Notes: generated by a model not told the origin, from the sequence alone. 62,902 nt of DNA from Modestobacter excelsi (GCF_005930495.1 NZ_SJEX01000019.1:1-62902), one strand, 5' to 3'. Counted from the first letter of the stretch, positions 44,386 to 54,757 are shown. Numbers and translations are program-made.

Positions 44386-45513
44386 GTGGACAGGGCGAGC
44401 CGGTGGGGACAGGCGATCTGGGCGGTGCCGTGGCTGCTGTTCCAGGTCTTCCCGATCGCCGACATCGTCACCACCGACCGCCCGGCCGCGGCGCGCTGGG
44501 TCGCCGCCGCGGGCCTGCTCGCCTTCACCGTCGTCTACCTGAACGTGATGGGCCAGCTCGGCCGGCCCCGGCCCCGGGCGCTGCGAGCGGACTTCGCCCT
44601 GATGGTGGCCCTCGCCGTCGCGCTGGCGGTGGGCTTCGGCGCCGACTGGGCCGGGCTGATGATCTACGTGTCGGCGGCCACCGCCGCCACCCTGCCGCGC
44701 CGGTGGGTGTGGCCGGCGGTGCTCGCCGCGGCCGTCTTCTGCGCCGCCGTGATCGTCGTCGACGACGCGCCGGGGCTGCTGTTCCTCCCGCCCATCTGCC
44801 TGCTCACCGCCTTCGCCGTCCAGGGCACCGGTCACCTCATCTCGTTGAACCGGGAGCTGCAGGAGGCCCGCGAGGAGCTGGCCCGCAGCGCGGTCGCCGA
44901 GGAGCGGATGCGCTTCGCCCGCGACCTGCACGACCTGCTGGGCCACTCGCTGTCGCTGATCGCCCTGAAGAGCGAGCTGGCCCGCCGGCTGGCCGAGGTC
45001 GACCCGCCGCGCGCACGGCAGGAGATGGCCGACGTCGAGGAGGCGGCCCGCCGGGCGCTGGCCGAGGTGCGGGACGCCGTCAGCGGGTACCGCCAGGTCA
45101 GCTTCGCCCAGGCGCTCGCCGAGGCCCGCGCCGCGCTCAGCGGGGCCGGCGTCACCGTCCGGCTGCCGGACGCGGTGCCGGTGCTCCCCGGCGGGGTGGA
45201 CGCCGCGCTGGGCTGGGTGGTGCGGGAGGCGACGACGAACGTGCTGCGGCACAGCGGCGCGGCGCGGGTGACCGTCGAGCTGACCGAGGACGGCGTCCGG
45301 GCGGTGCTCACGGTCACCGACGACGGCGCCGGCACCGGGGAGCGGCTGACCGTGCTGGGCAGCTCCGGGGCCGGGCTCGCCGGGCTGCGGGAGCGGGTGG
45401 CGGCGCTGGGCGGGGAGCTCGCGGCCGGTCCGGTCGACGGCGGCGGCTACCGGGTGCGCGCCGAGGTGCCGCTGCTGCCGGCTGGGCTGACCGTGGGGAG
45501 GGCGCCGACGTGA
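44386..45513 (+). CDS. Sensor histidine kinase (DesK/LiaS type)
   Basis: The 375-aa product has about five N-terminal membrane helices (residues 1-140). The HisKA_3 dimerisation domain with RFARDLHDLLGHSLSLIALK supplies the phospho-His. An HATPase_c domain has EATTNVLRHSGAARVTVEL and VTDDGAGTG. GTG 44386 follows a TAGCGT -10-like box (44373-44378) without ribosome-binding site, so a leaderless start is likely; GTG 44362 is the longer option. It should phosphorylate the next gene's product. Confidence 0.9.
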   Translation: MDRASRWGQAIWAVPWLLFQVFPIADIVTTDRPAAARWVAAAGLLAFTVVYLNVMGQLGRPRPRALRADFALMVALAVALAVGFGADWAGLMIYVSAATAATLPRRWVWPAVLAAAVFCAAVIVVDDAPGLLFLPPICLLTAFAVQGTGHLISLNRELQEAREELARSAVAEERMRFARDLHDLLGHSLSLIALKSELARRLAEVDPPRARQEMADVEEAARRALAEVRDAVSGYRQVSFAQALAEARAALSGAGVTVRLPDAVPVLPGGVDAALGWVVREATTNVLRHSGAARVTVELTEDGVRAVLTVTDDGAGTGERLTVLGSSGAGLAGLRERVAALGGELAAGPVDGGGYRVRAEVPLLPAGLTVGRAPT

Positions 45514-46118
45514 CGATCCGGGTGCTGCTGGCCGAGGACCAGACCCTGGTGCGGGGGGCGCTGCGGGCGCTGCTGGACCTCGAGGGCGACATCGAGGTGG
45601 TGGCCGAGGTGGGCCGCGGCGACCTGGTGCTGGCCGCCGCCCGCGAGCACCGGCCGGACGTCGCGCTGCTGGACATCGAGATGCCCGGCAAGGACGGGCT
45701 GGAGGCGGCCCGCGAGCTCGCGGCCGAGCTCCCCGGCGTCCGGGCCGTCGTGCTGACCACCTTCGGCCGGCCGGGGTTCCTCCGCCGGGCGATGGAGGTG
45801 GGCGCGGCGGGCTTCCTGGTCAAGGACTCGCCGGTCGCCGAGCTGGCCCGGGCCATCCGGGCGGTGGTGGCGGGGGAGCGGGTGATCGACCGGGACCTCG
45901 CCGCCGCGGCGCTGGCGCTGGGCGCGACTCCGCTGTCGGCGCGGGAGGCCGACGTGCTGCGGGCGGCGGCGGACGGGGCGACCGTCGCCGACATCGCCGG
46001 CCGGCTGTTCCTCTCGGAGGGGACGGTGCGGAACTACCTGTCCTCGGCGATCGGCAAGACCGGGGCGCGCACCCGGGTCGAGGCGGCGCGGGTGGCCCAG
46101 GACAAGGGCTGGCTCTGA
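45510..46118 (+). CDS. LuxR-family response regulator (NarL type)
   Basis: The 202-aa product has a receiver domain with the acidic pair near residue 9 (LLAEDQTLV) and phospho-Asp in DVALLDIEMPG (about residue 54). A C-terminal LuxR helix-turn-helix (LSAREADVLRAAADGATVAD, then IAGRLFLSEGTVRNYLSSAI) follows. GTG 45510 overlaps the kinase stop. It probably controls the exporter, perhaps through the palindrome at 42624-42641. Confidence 0.92.
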   Translation: MTIRVLLAEDQTLVRGALRALLDLEGDIEVVAEVGRGDLVLAAAREHRPDVALLDIEMPGKDGLEAARELAAELPGVRAVVLTTFGRPGFLRRAMEVGAAGFLVKDSPVAELARAIRAVVAGERVIDRDLAAAALALGATPLSAREADVLRAAADGATVADIAGRLFLSEGTVRNYLSSAIGKTGARTRVEAARVAQDKGWL

Positions 46119-46180
46119 AAGGACCCCCTTGCCCCCCACCCCTCGCTCCGCTCGGGGCGGGACCCTGCAAGGGGGCCGTC
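46118..46180. terminator. Terminator between the response regulator and a convergent gene
   Basis: The stem ggacccccttgc / gcaagggggcc encloses cacccctcgctccgctcggg. It is a second copy of the terminator family seen at 40672-40727. Confidence 0.7.
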
Positions 46181-46514
46181 AGCGCACGTCGGCGGCAACG
46201 TCCTGGTCGGCGAGCATCAGCGCGTCGAGGTCGAGGACCCGCACGTGGATGACGTTGCGCTGCTGCAGGGCCGCGCGCAGCGCGCGGTGCACGCCGTCCT
46301 CCAGGTACATCTCGCCGTGCCACTGCACCGCGTGCGGGAAGAGGTCGCCGTAGAACGTCGAGTCGTCGGCCAGCAGCGCGTCCAGGGCCAGCTCGCGCTT
46401 GGTGGTCGTGAGGGTGTCCAACCGGATCTGCCGGGGCGGGATCATCGCCCAGTCGCGGGTGGAGAAGCCGTGGTCGGGGTACGGCCGACCGTCCCGCACC
46501 GCCTTGAAGATCAG
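46179..46514 (-). CDS. Conserved actinobacterial protein with probable CTG start
   Basis: The 111-aa product ([20 protein letters not shown], then [20 protein letters not shown]) resembles a small conserved family next to hrcA in actinobacteria, function unknown. Similarity begins at a CTG codon (46512-46514), and a gggagga ribosome-binding site sits 6 nt before it. GTG 46499 and longer frames are alternatives. It looks like a ParB-type N-terminus to me only weakly. Confidence 0.7.
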   Translation of the reverse strand: MIFKAVRDGRPYPDHGFSTRDWAMIPPRQIRLDTLTTTKRELALDALLADDSTFYGDLFPHAVQWHGEMYLEDGVHRALRAALQQRNVIHVRVLDLDALMLADQDVAADVR

Positions 46515-46690
46515 GGCTGGTCCTCCCGGTTCACCGGACCAAGCTGCCCGAGGTCCGTCGACACGAACCACCCTAGTGTCATTCCCCGACGGCCTGCGAC
46601 GGCTGCGGGCCCGGTGTCGATCCCACCGGGGGCCGACCCGACCACCTCGGTCCAGCGAGCCGGAGGACGGCACGGGCCGCCGGTCGTATG

Positions 46691-46717
46691 CTGGCACTCG
46701 GTCCACCTGAGTGCCAG
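46691..46717. promoter_or_regulatory. CIRCE operator
   Basis: ctggcactc-N9-gagtgccag matches the CIRCE consensus (TTAGCACTC-N9-GAGTGCTAA) and lies 38 bp before the hrcA start. HrcA binds CIRCE, so hrcA and dnaJ should be autoregulated by heat. Confidence 0.92.
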
Positions 46718-46754
46718 GAAGGGGCTCGTCGAACCGGTACGGGAGGTGTCAGCC

Positions 46755-47777
46755 GTGGCGCACGACGACCGGCGCCTGCAGGTGCTGCGGGCGATCGTCC
46801 AGGACTACGTCTCCACCAACGACCCGGTGGGCAGCAAGGCCCTGGCCGCGCGCTACGACCTGGGCGTCTCACCAGCGACGATCCGCAACGACATGGCGGT
46901 GCTGGAGGAGGAGGGGTACATCACCCAGCCGCACACCAGCGCCGGCCGGGTGCCCACCGACAAGGGCTACCGCTTCTTCGTCGACCGGCTGTCGGCGGTC
47001 AAGCCGCTCTCGGTCGCCGAGCGCAAGGCCATCGAGCGCTTCCTCGACGGTGCGGTCGACCTGCACGACGTGCTGGGCCGCAGCGTCCGGTTGCTCGCCC
47101 AGCTGACCCGCCAGGTCGCCGTCGTGCAGTACCCGACGTTGTCGCGCAGCGCCGTCCGGCACCTGGAACTGGTGCCGCTGGCCGCGCACCGGCTGCTGAT
47201 GGTGCTGATCACCGACACCGGCCGGGTCGAGCAGCGGGTCGTCGAGGTCCCGGTCGAGACCGACGCCGAGACCGTCGCCGAGCTGCGCTCCCTGCTCAAC
47301 GCCGCCTTCGCCGGCGCGAAGCTCGCCGAGGCCAGCGACAAGGTCGGCGACCTGGTCGACAGCGCACCGCCGCAGCTGCGCGCGCTGGTCGCCGGGGTCA
47401 GCGCCACCCTGCTGGAGACCCTCGTCGAGCCCTCGGAGGACCGGCTGGTGATCGGCGGGACGGCGAACCTCGCCCGCGGCAGCGCGCTGGACTTCCCGCA
47501 CACCGTCCGGCCGTTGTTGGAGGCGTTGGAAGAACAGGTCGTGGTCCTGCGGTTGATGGCCGAGGTGGGACCGAGCACCGTGACGGTGAGCATCGGCGAG
47601 GAGAACGAGCACGAGGCGCTCACCGGTGCCTCCTTCGTCTCCGTCGGGTACGGGTCGGGCGACCAGGCGCTCGGCGGGCTCGGCGTCGTCGGCCCCACCC
47701 GGATGGACTACGCAGGCAACATCGCCGCGGTACGAGCCGTGGCGCGCTACGTCGGCCAGTTGCTGGCCGAGAGCTGA
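46755..47777 (+). CDS. hrcA: Heat-inducible transcription repressor HrcA
   Basis: The 340-aa product has an N-terminal winged helix ([20 protein letters not shown], then [20 protein letters not shown] and [19 protein letters not shown]). The C-terminal part has the HrcA core with [11 protein letters not shown]. It represses chaperone genes through CIRCE. GTG 46755 has a ggaggt ribosome-binding site. dnaJ follows after 15 bp. Confidence 0.97.
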   Translation: MAHDDRRLQVLRAIVQDYVSTNDPVGSKALAARYDLGVSPATIRNDMAVLEEEGYITQPHTSAGRVPTDKGYRFFVDRLSAVKPLSVAERKAIERFLDGAVDLHDVLGRSVRLLAQLTRQVAVVQYPTLSRSAVRHLELVPLAAHRLLMVLITDTGRVEQRVVEVPVETDAETVAELRSLLNAAFAGAKLAEASDKVGDLVDSAPPQLRALVAGVSATLLETLVEPSEDRLVIGGTANLARGSALDFPHTVRPLLEALEEQVVVLRLMAEVGPSTVTVSIGEENEHEALTGASFVSVGYGSGDQALGGLGVVGPTRMDYAGNIAAVRAVARYVGQLLAES

Positions 47778-47792
47778 GGACGAGAACGCTCG

Positions 47793-48932
47793 ATGGCAAC
47801 CGACTACTACGGCGTGCTGGGCCTCCAGCCCGGAGCCAGTGACGCCGACATCAAGCGCGCCTATCGCAAGATGGCGCGCGACCTGCACCCCGACGTCAAC
47901 CCCGACGAGGGGGCGAAGGAGCAGTTCCAGCAGGTCAGCCGTGCCTACGAGGCGCTGACCGACCCGGAGAAGCGCCGGATCATCGACCTCGGCGGCGACC
48001 CGTACGAGACCGGTCGCGGCGGTGCCGGCAGCCCCTTCGGCGCCGGCGCGGGCTTCGGTGGTCTCGGCGACATCATGGACGCCTTCTTCGGCGGCGCCGC
48101 CGGTGCCCGTGGGCCCCGCAGCCGCACCCGGGAGGGTGAGGACGCCCTCATCCGGGTCGACCTCGACCTCGACGAGACGGTCTTCGGGACGACGACCGAG
48201 ATCACCGTGGACACCGCGGTGCTCTGCGACGTCTGCACCGGGGCCGGCACCGCGCCCGGCACCCACCCGACCACCTGCACGACCTGCAACGGCCGCGGCG
48301 AGGTGCAGAGCGTGCAGCGCTCCTTCCTCGGCCAGGTGATCGCCAGCCGGCCCTGCCCGACCTGCCAGGCCACCGGCCAGGTCATCCCCAACCCGTGCCC
48401 GCAGTGCGCCGGCGACGGCCGGGTGCGCGCCCGCCGCACCATCCCGGTCAAGATCCCGGCCGGGGTCGAGGACGGCATGCGGATCCGGCTGGCCGGCTAC
48501 GGCGAGGTCGGCCCCGGCGGGGGTCCCGCCGGCGACCTGTACGTCGAGGTGCACGAGCGGCCGCACGACGTCTTCACCCGGGACGGCGAGGACCTGCACT
48601 GCCGGGTCACCCTGCCGATGACCGCCGCCGCGCTGGGCACCACCCTCAAGCTGGAGACGCTCGAGGGCCACGAGGACCTGACCATCAAGCCGGGCACCCA
48701 GTCGGGCAACGTGCTCACGCTCCGCGCGCACGGCGCCCCGCGGCTGCGCGGCACCGGCCGCGGCAACCTGCTCGTCCACCTCGACGTCACCACGCCCACC
48801 CGGCTCGACGAGCGCCAGCAGGAACTGCTCCGCGAGCTCGCCGGTCTGCGCGGGGAGGACCTCACCGAGGGCACCGGCGCCAACACCGGGGGCTTGTTCT
48901 CCCGGGTCCGCGACGCGTTCAACGGCCGATGA
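47793..48932 (+). CDS. dnaJ: Chaperone protein DnaJ
   Basis: The 379-aa product has the J domain ([23 protein letters not shown] motif at LHPDVNP), a Gly-rich linker and the zinc-finger region with four CxxC-type repeats (CDVCTG, CTTCNG, CPTCQA, CPQCAG). The C-terminal substrate domains follow. It is the DnaJ2 type that travels with hrcA in actinobacteria. Its stop overlaps the rsmE start. Confidence 0.97.
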   Translation: MATDYYGVLGLQPGASDADIKRAYRKMARDLHPDVNPDEGAKEQFQQVSRAYEALTDPEKRRIIDLGGDPYETGRGGAGSPFGAGAGFGGLGDIMDAFFGGAAGARGPRSRTREGEDALIRVDLDLDETVFGTTTEITVDTAVLCDVCTGAGTAPGTHPTTCTTCNGRGEVQSVQRSFLGQVIASRPCPTCQATGQVIPNPCPQCAGDGRVRARRTIPVKIPAGVEDGMRIRLAGYGEVGPGGGPAGDLYVEVHERPHDVFTRDGEDLHCRVTLPMTAAALGTTLKLETLEGHEDLTIKPGTQSGNVLTLRAHGAPRLRGTGRGNLLVHLDVTTPTRLDERQQELLRELAGLRGEDLTEGTGANTGGLFSRVRDAFNGR

Positions 48933-49690
48933 GCGACACCCCGTCCGGCATCCTGCAGGCCGACGGTGCGCCGCTGTTCCTGCTCGACGAGCTGCCGGCC
49001 GGTGACGTGCTCACCGTGGGCGGCGCCGAGGGCCGGCACGCCGTGGACGTGCTGCGGCTGGCCGTCGGTGAGCGGGTGCGGGTCGCCGACGGCCGCGGCG
49101 TCGTCGTCGAGGGCTCGGTGCTCGGCGCGGAGTCGGCGACGCTGCAGGTCCAGGTGCTGGCCCGGCACGACGTCCCGGCGCCGTCCCCGGCGTTCGTGCT
49201 GGTCCAGGCGCTGCCGAAGGGCGACCGCGGGCCGCTCGCGGTCGACCTGGCCACCGAGCTCGGCGTCGACCGGGTCGTCCCGTGGACCGCGGCCCGCTGC
49301 GTGACCCGGTGGCGCGAGGACCGGATCGACAGGGGGCTGGCCAAGTGGCGCTCCGCCGCCCGCGCGGCCAGCAAGCAGGCGCGCCGTCCGCGGGTGCCCG
49401 AGGTCACCGAGCCGATGAGCACCCGCCAGGTGTGCGGGATGCTCGCCGACGTCGACCTGGCGCTGGTCCTGCACGAGCAGGCGCGCCAGCCGTTCGCCGC
49501 GATCGACGTCCCGACGGCCGGCACCATCGCGGTGATCGTCGGGCCCGAGGGCGGGCTCACCGACGGCGAGGTCGTGGCCTTCCGCGCGGCCGGCGCGCAG
49601 TCGGTCCGGCTGGGTGCGGAGGTGCTCCGCACCTCGACCGCCGGCGCAGCGGTGCTGGCCGCGCTGAACGCCCGTACCCGCTGGCGGTGA
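48929..49690 (+). CDS. rsmE: 16S rRNA (uracil1498-N3)-methyltransferase
   Basis: The 253-aa SPOUT methyltransferase has the N-terminal PUA-like domain ([20 protein letters not shown]) and the knot with [16 protein letters not shown] and [20 protein letters not shown]. It methylates U1498 of 16S rRNA. The ATG overlaps the dnaJ stop (ATGA). Confidence 0.95.
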   Translation: MSDTPSGILQADGAPLFLLDELPAGDVLTVGGAEGRHAVDVLRLAVGERVRVADGRGVVVEGSVLGAESATLQVQVLARHDVPAPSPAFVLVQALPKGDRGPLAVDLATELGVDRVVPWTAARCVTRWREDRIDRGLAKWRSAARAASKQARRPRVPEVTEPMSTRQVCGMLADVDLALVLHEQARQPFAAIDVPTAGTIAVIVGPEGGLTDGEVVAFRAAGAQSVRLGAEVLRTSTAGAAVLAALNARTRWR

Positions 49691-49761
49691 CCGGGCCGGC
49701 ATCCCGACGATGCCGCGGGTGACCTCGCCGGCGGACCCCTCCTCCGTCGACCTGCGCGTCC

Positions 49762-49767
49762 TAGAGT
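49762..49767 (+). promoter_or_regulatory. -10 box of the leaderless HIT-family gene
   Basis: TAGAGT is separated from the ATG at 49775 by exactly 7 nt and there is no ribosome-binding site. The same box and spacing occur before the integrase gene. Confidence 0.55.
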
Positions 49768-49774
49768 CGGCGGC

Positions 49775-50146
49775 ATGAGCGAGCCGCCGAGCGACTGCCT
49801 GTTCTGCCGCATGGTCACCGGGGAGATCCGGCCGGACGTCGTCCGGGAGACCGACCGCACGCTCGCCTTCCGCGACATCAACCCGCAGGCGCCCACCCAC
49901 GTGCTGGTCGTGCCGCGGGAGCACCACGCCACGCTCGGCGCGCTGGCCGCAGCGGACCCCGGGCTCACCGCCGAGCTGGTCGCCGCCGCGCACGCCGTCG
50001 CGGTGCAGGAGGGGCTGGTCACCGCCGAGGGCGCGGAGCCGGGCTACCGGCTGGTCGCGAACACCGGCCCGCAGGCCGGGCAGACGGTGCACCACGTGCA
50101 CCTGCACGTGCTCGGCGGGCGCGGGCTGGGCTGGCCGCCGGGCTGA
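49775..50146 (+). CDS. HIT family nucleotide hydrolase (HinT-like)
   Basis: The 123-aa product has CLFCRMVTGEIRPDVVRETD at the start and the histidine triad HHVHLHV (about residues 108-114). HIT proteins hydrolyse adenosine phosphoramidates and similar nucleotides. A short conserved length fits HinT. Confidence 0.92.
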   Translation: MSEPPSDCLFCRMVTGEIRPDVVRETDRTLAFRDINPQAPTHVLVVPREHHATLGALAAADPGLTAELVAAAHAVAVQEGLVTAEGAEPGYRLVANTGPQAGQTVHHVHLHVLGGRGLGWPPG

Positions 50147-50209
50147 GCGCCCCACTCCCCCGGGGGAGACGGGCTGCTCCCGACGACGTCGCCCGCCGAT
50201 GTCCCCGGG

Positions 50210-51649
50210 GTGACCGCTCCCCGTCCTGGCCCTGCCGCCGCGTCCCTGCGTGCCCGGCAGGCGGCGGTCGTCGCCGGCCTGGGTCTGCCCGACCTCGCCG
50301 TGGAGGCCGAGCTCGGCACGATCGTCCGGCTCGCCGCGGCGCTGCTGGGGGCCCCGTGCGCGACGGTCAACGTCCTGGACGACGCGCAGCAGTGCCAGCT
50401 GGCCACGCACGGTTTCGTCGGCGGCCCCTCGCCCCGCGGGGAGTCGCTCTGCGAGCAGACCCGACAGCTCACCGAGGACGTCTTCGCCAGCGCGGACCTG
50501 CGCGTCGACGACCGGTTCCGGGACAACCCCTGGGTCGACGGTCGGTACGGCCGGGTCCGCGGCTACGTCGGCGCGCCGTTGCGGGTCGAGCAGGTCGTCA
50601 TCGGCACGCTGTGCGTCTTCGACCCGGAGCCGCACGCCTTCAGCCCGCTGGACCTGCAGCGGCTGGCCGACCTCGCCGACGTCGTCGTCACGCTCCTCGA
50701 GCGCGACCGGCAGGCCCGGCGGGCCGAGGTGCTCGCCGCCGAGCTGGCCCGTGCGCACGCCTTCGACCGGGCGCTGCTGGACGCGCTGCCGGTCGGGGTG
50801 CTCGCCGTCGACGAGCAGGGACGGGTGCAGCAGTTCAACCAGGTCTGCCGCGACTGGCACGGCCCCGTCCGGCTCGGTGACCGGCTCGCACCGGCCGGCC
50901 AGGTCTTCGGCAGCCTGTTCGCCGCGGACGGCCGGACACCGCTGCGACCGCAGGACATGCCCTCGGCCCGCGCGCTCGGCGAGGGGCGGGTGCAGGACCT
51001 GGAGATCGTCGCCGCGCCGCCGTCCGGACCGGCGCGCCGGCTGTCGGTGACCGGCGCGGCGATCCACGACACCGACGGCGGGCTGCTCGGCGCCGTCGTG
51101 GCGCTGGCCGACGTGACCCGGCAGCGGGAGCTGGAGGACCGGCTGCGCGCCGAGGCGCTGCACGACCCGCTGACCGGGCTGCCCCACCGCGGGCTGCTGG
51201 TCGACCGGGTCGAGCACGGGCTGGTGACGACGGCTCGCACCGGGCTGCCGCTGGCCGTGCTCTTCTGCGACCTCGACGGGTTCAAGGCGGTCAACGACGA
51301 GCACGGCCACCTGGCCGGGGACCTCGTGCTGCGGGAGACCGCCCGCCGGCTGCAGAGCGTGCTGCGTCCCGGCGACACCGTCGGACGGCTGGGCGGGGAC
51401 GAGTTCGTCGCGGTCTGCCCGGGGGTGCCGGGGGAGGCCGCGGTGACCGCGCTGGCCGCCCGCATCGTCGCGGCGGTCGGCACCCCGGTGGTCGTGGGGC
51501 AGGGCCCCGACGGGCCCGTCGAGGTGCGGGTCGGGGTGAGCGTGGGCGTCACGCTGTCCACCGGGGACGACGACGCCGACGCGGTGCTGGCCCGGGCCGA
51601 CGAGGCGATGTACCGGGTCAAGCGGGAGCGGCACGCCGCGGTCCGCTGA
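50210..51649 (+). CDS. GAF-PAS-GGDEF diguanylate cyclase
   Basis: The 479-aa protein has an N-terminal GAF domain (about residues 20-165, with LLGAPCATVNVLDDAQQCQL), a PAS-like domain (about 180-295), and a GGDEF domain (about 310-479). GRLGGDEFVAVCPG holds the intact catalytic motif. An I-site (RxxD) upstream of GGDEF is not obvious to me. It should make cyclic di-GMP in response to a cytosolic signal sensed by GAF/PAS. Partner effectors are not in the window. GTG 50210 is used. Confidence 0.9.
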   Translation: MTAPRPGPAAASLRARQAAVVAGLGLPDLAVEAELGTIVRLAAALLGAPCATVNVLDDAQQCQLATHGFVGGPSPRGESLCEQTRQLTEDVFASADLRVDDRFRDNPWVDGRYGRVRGYVGAPLRVEQVVIGTLCVFDPEPHAFSPLDLQRLADLADVVVTLLERDRQARRAEVLAAELARAHAFDRALLDALPVGVLAVDEQGRVQQFNQVCRDWHGPVRLGDRLAPAGQVFGSLFAADGRTPLRPQDMPSARALGEGRVQDLEIVAAPPSGPARRLSVTGAAIHDTDGGLLGAVVALADVTRQRELEDRLRAEALHDPLTGLPHRGLLVDRVEHGLVTTARTGLPLAVLFCDLDGFKAVNDEHGHLAGDLVLRETARRLQSVLRPGDTVGRLGGDEFVAVCPGVPGEAAVTALAARIVAAVGTPVVVGQGPDGPVEVRVGVSVGVTLSTGDDDADAVLARADEAMYRVKRERHAAVR

Positions 51650-51741
51650 CCCGGTCCGGTCGAGGCGGGCCGAGCGGGCCCGGGCGCGAGTAGACTCGTC
51701 CGGGTCACAGCCCCGTCGCAGGAAGGCAGGGTCGAGCGTAC

Positions 51742-52875
51742 TTGCCCGACACCGCACCAGACGCCGTCCCCGCCGCCCCCGGCGCGGCCACCCAACGTGA
51801 GCTCTCCGCGCGCGCTGCGGGAGCCGGCGTCCCGGACCCGCAGGCCGCACAGGCCGCCGTCCGCACCGCCATCACCGTCCCCGACAGCGTCTCCATGGTC
51901 GCCCTCCTGGGCCAGGCCGACGAGCTGCTCCGCCTGGTCGAGAGCGAGCTCAACGCCGACGTCCACGTCCGCGGCAACGAGATCTCGATCACCGGGCAGC
52001 CGGCCGACAACGCCTTCGCCGTCCGGGTCTTCGACGAGCTCATCGCCCTGCTCGCCACCGGTCAGACGCTGCGCCCGGACTCGGTGCGCCGGGTGGTCGG
52101 CATGCTCAAGGCCGGCGGCTCCGAGCGCCCGGCCGACGTCCTCAGCCTGGACATCATCAGCCGGCGTGGCCGCACCATCCGGCCCAAGACGCTGAACCAG
52201 AAGCGCTACGTCGACGCGATCGACCACAACAGCGTCGTGTTCGGCATCGGCCCGGCCGGTACCGGCAAGACCTACCTGGCGATGGCCAAGGCCGTGCAGG
52301 CGCTGCAGACCAAGCAGGTCAACCGGATCATCCTCACCCGGCCGGCGGTCGAGGCCGGCGAGCGGCTGGGCTTCCTGCCCGGCTCGCTGTCGGACAAGAT
52401 CGACCCGTACCTGCGGCCGCTGTACGACGCGCTGCACGACATGGTCGACCCCGAGTCGATCCCGCGGCTGATGGCGGCGGGCACCATCGAGGTCGCCCCG
52501 CTGGCCTACATGCGCGGCCGCACGCTCAACGACGCGTTCGTCATCCTCGACGAGGCGCAGAACACCACCGCCGAGCAGATGAAGATGTTCCTCACCCGGC
52601 TCGGCTTCGGCTCGAAGATGGTCGTCACCGGCGACGTCACCCAGGTCGACCTGCCCGGTGGCGCGCAGAGCGGGCTGCGGATCGTGCGGGAGATCCTCGA
52701 CGGCATCGACGACGTGCACTTCAGCACGTTGACCAGCACCGACGTCGTCCGGCACCGGCTGGTCGGGGACATCGTCGACGCCTACGAGCGCTTCGACGCC
52801 ACCCGGCAGCCCTCCGCCACCGGCCCGGCCCGCGCCACCCGGCCGGCCCGGCCCACCCGGCAGCAGGGGAGCTGA
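51742..52875 (+). CDS. PhoH family ATPase
   Basis: The 377-aa protein has the PhoH core: [20 protein letters not shown] (Walker A, about residues 171-190), [35 protein letters not shown] (Walker B) and [19 protein letters not shown]. It is placed with ybeY, as in most bacteria, where it acts in RNA metabolism or ribosome maturation. A TTG start at 51742 is the best available. The Pro/Ala-rich N-terminal 45 residues are lineage-specific. Confidence 0.93.
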   Translation: MPDTAPDAVPAAPGAATQRELSARAAGAGVPDPQAAQAAVRTAITVPDSVSMVALLGQADELLRLVESELNADVHVRGNEISITGQPADNAFAVRVFDELIALLATGQTLRPDSVRRVVGMLKAGGSERPADVLSLDIISRRGRTIRPKTLNQKRYVDAIDHNSVVFGIGPAGTGKTYLAMAKAVQALQTKQVNRIILTRPAVEAGERLGFLPGSLSDKIDPYLRPLYDALHDMVDPESIPRLMAAGTIEVAPLAYMRGRTLNDAFVILDEAQNTTAEQMKMFLTRLGFGSKMVVTGDVTQVDLPGGAQSGLRIVREILDGIDDVHFSTLTSTDVVRHRLVGDIVDAYERFDATRQPSATGPARATRPARPTRQQGS

Positions 52876-52880
52876 GCGGC

Positions 52881-53408
52881 GTGCCCGTCGAGGTCGCCAA
52901 CGAGTCCGAGATCGCCGTCGACGAGCAGGCGCTGGCCGGTGTCTGCCGGTACGTGCTCGACTCCCTGGACGTCAGCCCGCTCGCCGAGCTGTCGGTGCTG
53001 TGCGTCGACGTCGACTACATGGCCAGCCTGCACGAGCGGTGGATGGGCGAGAAGGGCCCGACCGACGTGCTGGCCTTCCCGATGGACGAGCTGGACACCG
53101 CCCGCCCCGACGACCCGGACCCCGGTCCGGCGCTGCTCGGTGACGTGGTGCTCTGCCCGGCCGTCGCGGTCCGCCAGGCCCGCGCCGCCGGCCACTCGAT
53201 GGCCGACGAGCTGCTCCTGCTCGCCACCCACGGCGTGCTCCACCTCCTCGGGTACGACCACATGGAGCCCGACGAGGAGAAGGAGATGTTCGGCCTGCAG
53301 TCCTCGCTGCTCGAGGGCTTCCGCTCCACCCCGCGGGAGGCGGTCACCGGCGAGCCGGTGACCAGCGCGCCGCTCGCCGCCGAACCGGTGGAGCCGGGGA
53401 CGCGATGA
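52881..53408 (+). CDS. ybeY: Endoribonuclease YbeY
   Basis: The 175-aa metalloprotein has the H3-type motif [20 protein letters not shown] (about residues 112-131), whose three histidines bind zinc. The [12 protein letters not shown] block precedes it. It matures 16S rRNA and takes part in ribosome quality control. The GTG start lies 5 nt after the phoH stop. Its stop overlaps the next gene's ATG. Confidence 0.95.
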   Translation: MPVEVANESEIAVDEQALAGVCRYVLDSLDVSPLAELSVLCVDVDYMASLHERWMGEKGPTDVLAFPMDELDTARPDDPDPGPALLGDVVLCPAVAVRQARAAGHSMADELLLLATHGVLHLLGYDHMEPDEEKEMFGLQSSLLEGFRSTPREAVTGEPVTSAPLAAEPVEPGTR

Positions 53409-54751
53409 GCGCGACCGCGATCGTCCTGCTGGTGATCGCCGTCGCCCTGGTGCTGGTCGCCGGCGTCTTCGCCGCGCTCGACGCCGCGCTGCAACGACTG
53501 AGCAAGGCGCGCGTCGACGAGCTCCGCCGCGACGGGGCCAAGCGCGCCGGGGCGCTGTCCGTGGTGATGCAGGAGCGCGCGCGGCACGTCGCGCTGCTGC
53601 TCCTGCTCCGGATCGCCTGCGAGACCGCGGCGACCGTGCTCGTCGCGCTGGTCGTCTACCGGCTCGTCGACGGGTTGGCCGTCGCCTCGCTCACCGCGAT
53701 CGCGGTGATGACCGTGGTCAGCTACGTGCTCATCGGCGTCGGCCCCCGCACCGTCGGGCGGCAGCACGCCTACGCGGTCGCGATGGCGGCGGCGCCGCTG
53801 ATCCGGCTGCTGGGACGCGTGCTCGGGCCGATCGCGACGCTGCTGATCCTGGTCGGCAACGCGATCACCCCGGGGCGCGGTTACCGCGACGGCCCGTTCA
53901 GCAGCGAGGTGGAGCTGCGCGAGCTGGTCGACATGGCCGAGGAGCGCGGCGTCGTCGAGGCCGGCGAGCGCAACATGATCCACGGGGTCTTCGAGCTCGG
54001 TGACACCATCGCCCGCGAGGTCATGGTGCCCCGGCCCGACGTGGTCTGGATCGAGCGCGGCAAGACGCTGCGCCAGGCGCTGGCGCTGTGCCTGCGCAGC
54101 GGGTTCAGCCGGCTGCCGGTGATCGGCGAGAACGTCGACGACATCACCGGCGTGGTGTTCATGAAGGACCTGGTGCGGCGCTCGCAGGGCTCCTCGGACT
54201 CCCGGGCCAGCGAGCCGCGGGTCGAGGACCTGATGCGCCCGGCCACCTTCGTGCCGGAGTCCAAGCCGGTCGACGAGCTGCTCCGCGAGATGCAGGCCTC
54301 GCGCACCCACATGGCCGTCGTCGTCGACGAGTACGGCGGCTTCGCCGGCCTGGTGACGATCGAGGACATCCTCGAGGAGATCGTCGGCGAGATCGACGAC
54401 GAGCACGACGCCGTGCAGCGGCCCCCGGTCGAGGAGCTGCCCGACGGGTCGGTGCGGATCACCGCGCGGCTGCCGGTCGAGGACCTCGCCGACCTGTTCA
54501 AGGTCGAGCTGCCCGAGGACGACGGCGTCGAGACCGTCGGCGGGCTGCTCGCCCGCGAGCTGGGCCTGGTGCCGATCGAGGGGTCCGAGGCGGTGGTCGG
54601 CGGGCTCCGGCTGGTCGCCGAGAGCACCGGCGGTCGGCGCAACCAGATCGACACGATCCTGGTCTGCCGCGTGCCCGAGGCAGGAACCGACGACGAGGCC
54701 GCCCCCGACCATCCCGCCCGGGAGCGTGAGCACGCCGCCGTGGAAGGCTGA
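53405..54751 (+). CDS. CNNM/CorC-family membrane protein with CBS domains
   Basis: The 448-aa product has an N-terminal DUF21 (CNNM) membrane domain with four helices (about residues 1-150). Two CBS domains follow (about 195-315; [20 protein letters not shown] and [20 protein letters not shown]), and a C-terminal CorC_HlyC domain (about 330-415). It is thought to move or sense divalent cations such as Mg or Co. Four nt overlap with ybeY (ATGA). Confidence 0.92.
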   Translation: MSATAIVLLVIAVALVLVAGVFAALDAALQRLSKARVDELRRDGAKRAGALSVVMQERARHVALLLLLRIACETAATVLVALVVYRLVDGLAVASLTAIAVMTVVSYVLIGVGPRTVGRQHAYAVAMAAAPLIRLLGRVLGPIATLLILVGNAITPGRGYRDGPFSSEVELRELVDMAEERGVVEAGERNMIHGVFELGDTIAREVMVPRPDVVWIERGKTLRQALALCLRSGFSRLPVIGENVDDITGVVFMKDLVRRSQGSSDSRASEPRVEDLMRPATFVPESKPVDELLREMQASRTHMAVVVDEYGGFAGLVTIEDILEEIVGEIDDEHDAVQRPPVEELPDGSVRITARLPVEDLADLFKVELPEDDGVETVGGLLARELGLVPIEGSEAVVGGLRLVAESTGGRRNQIDTILVCRVPEAGTDDEAAPDHPAREREHAAVEG

Positions 54752-54757
54752 CGCCTC

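Noticed and set aside
48497-51850. 1117-codon minus-strand frame
   Set aside because: Runs opposite dnaJ, rsmE, HIT and GGDEF genes; no recognisable domain and biased composition.
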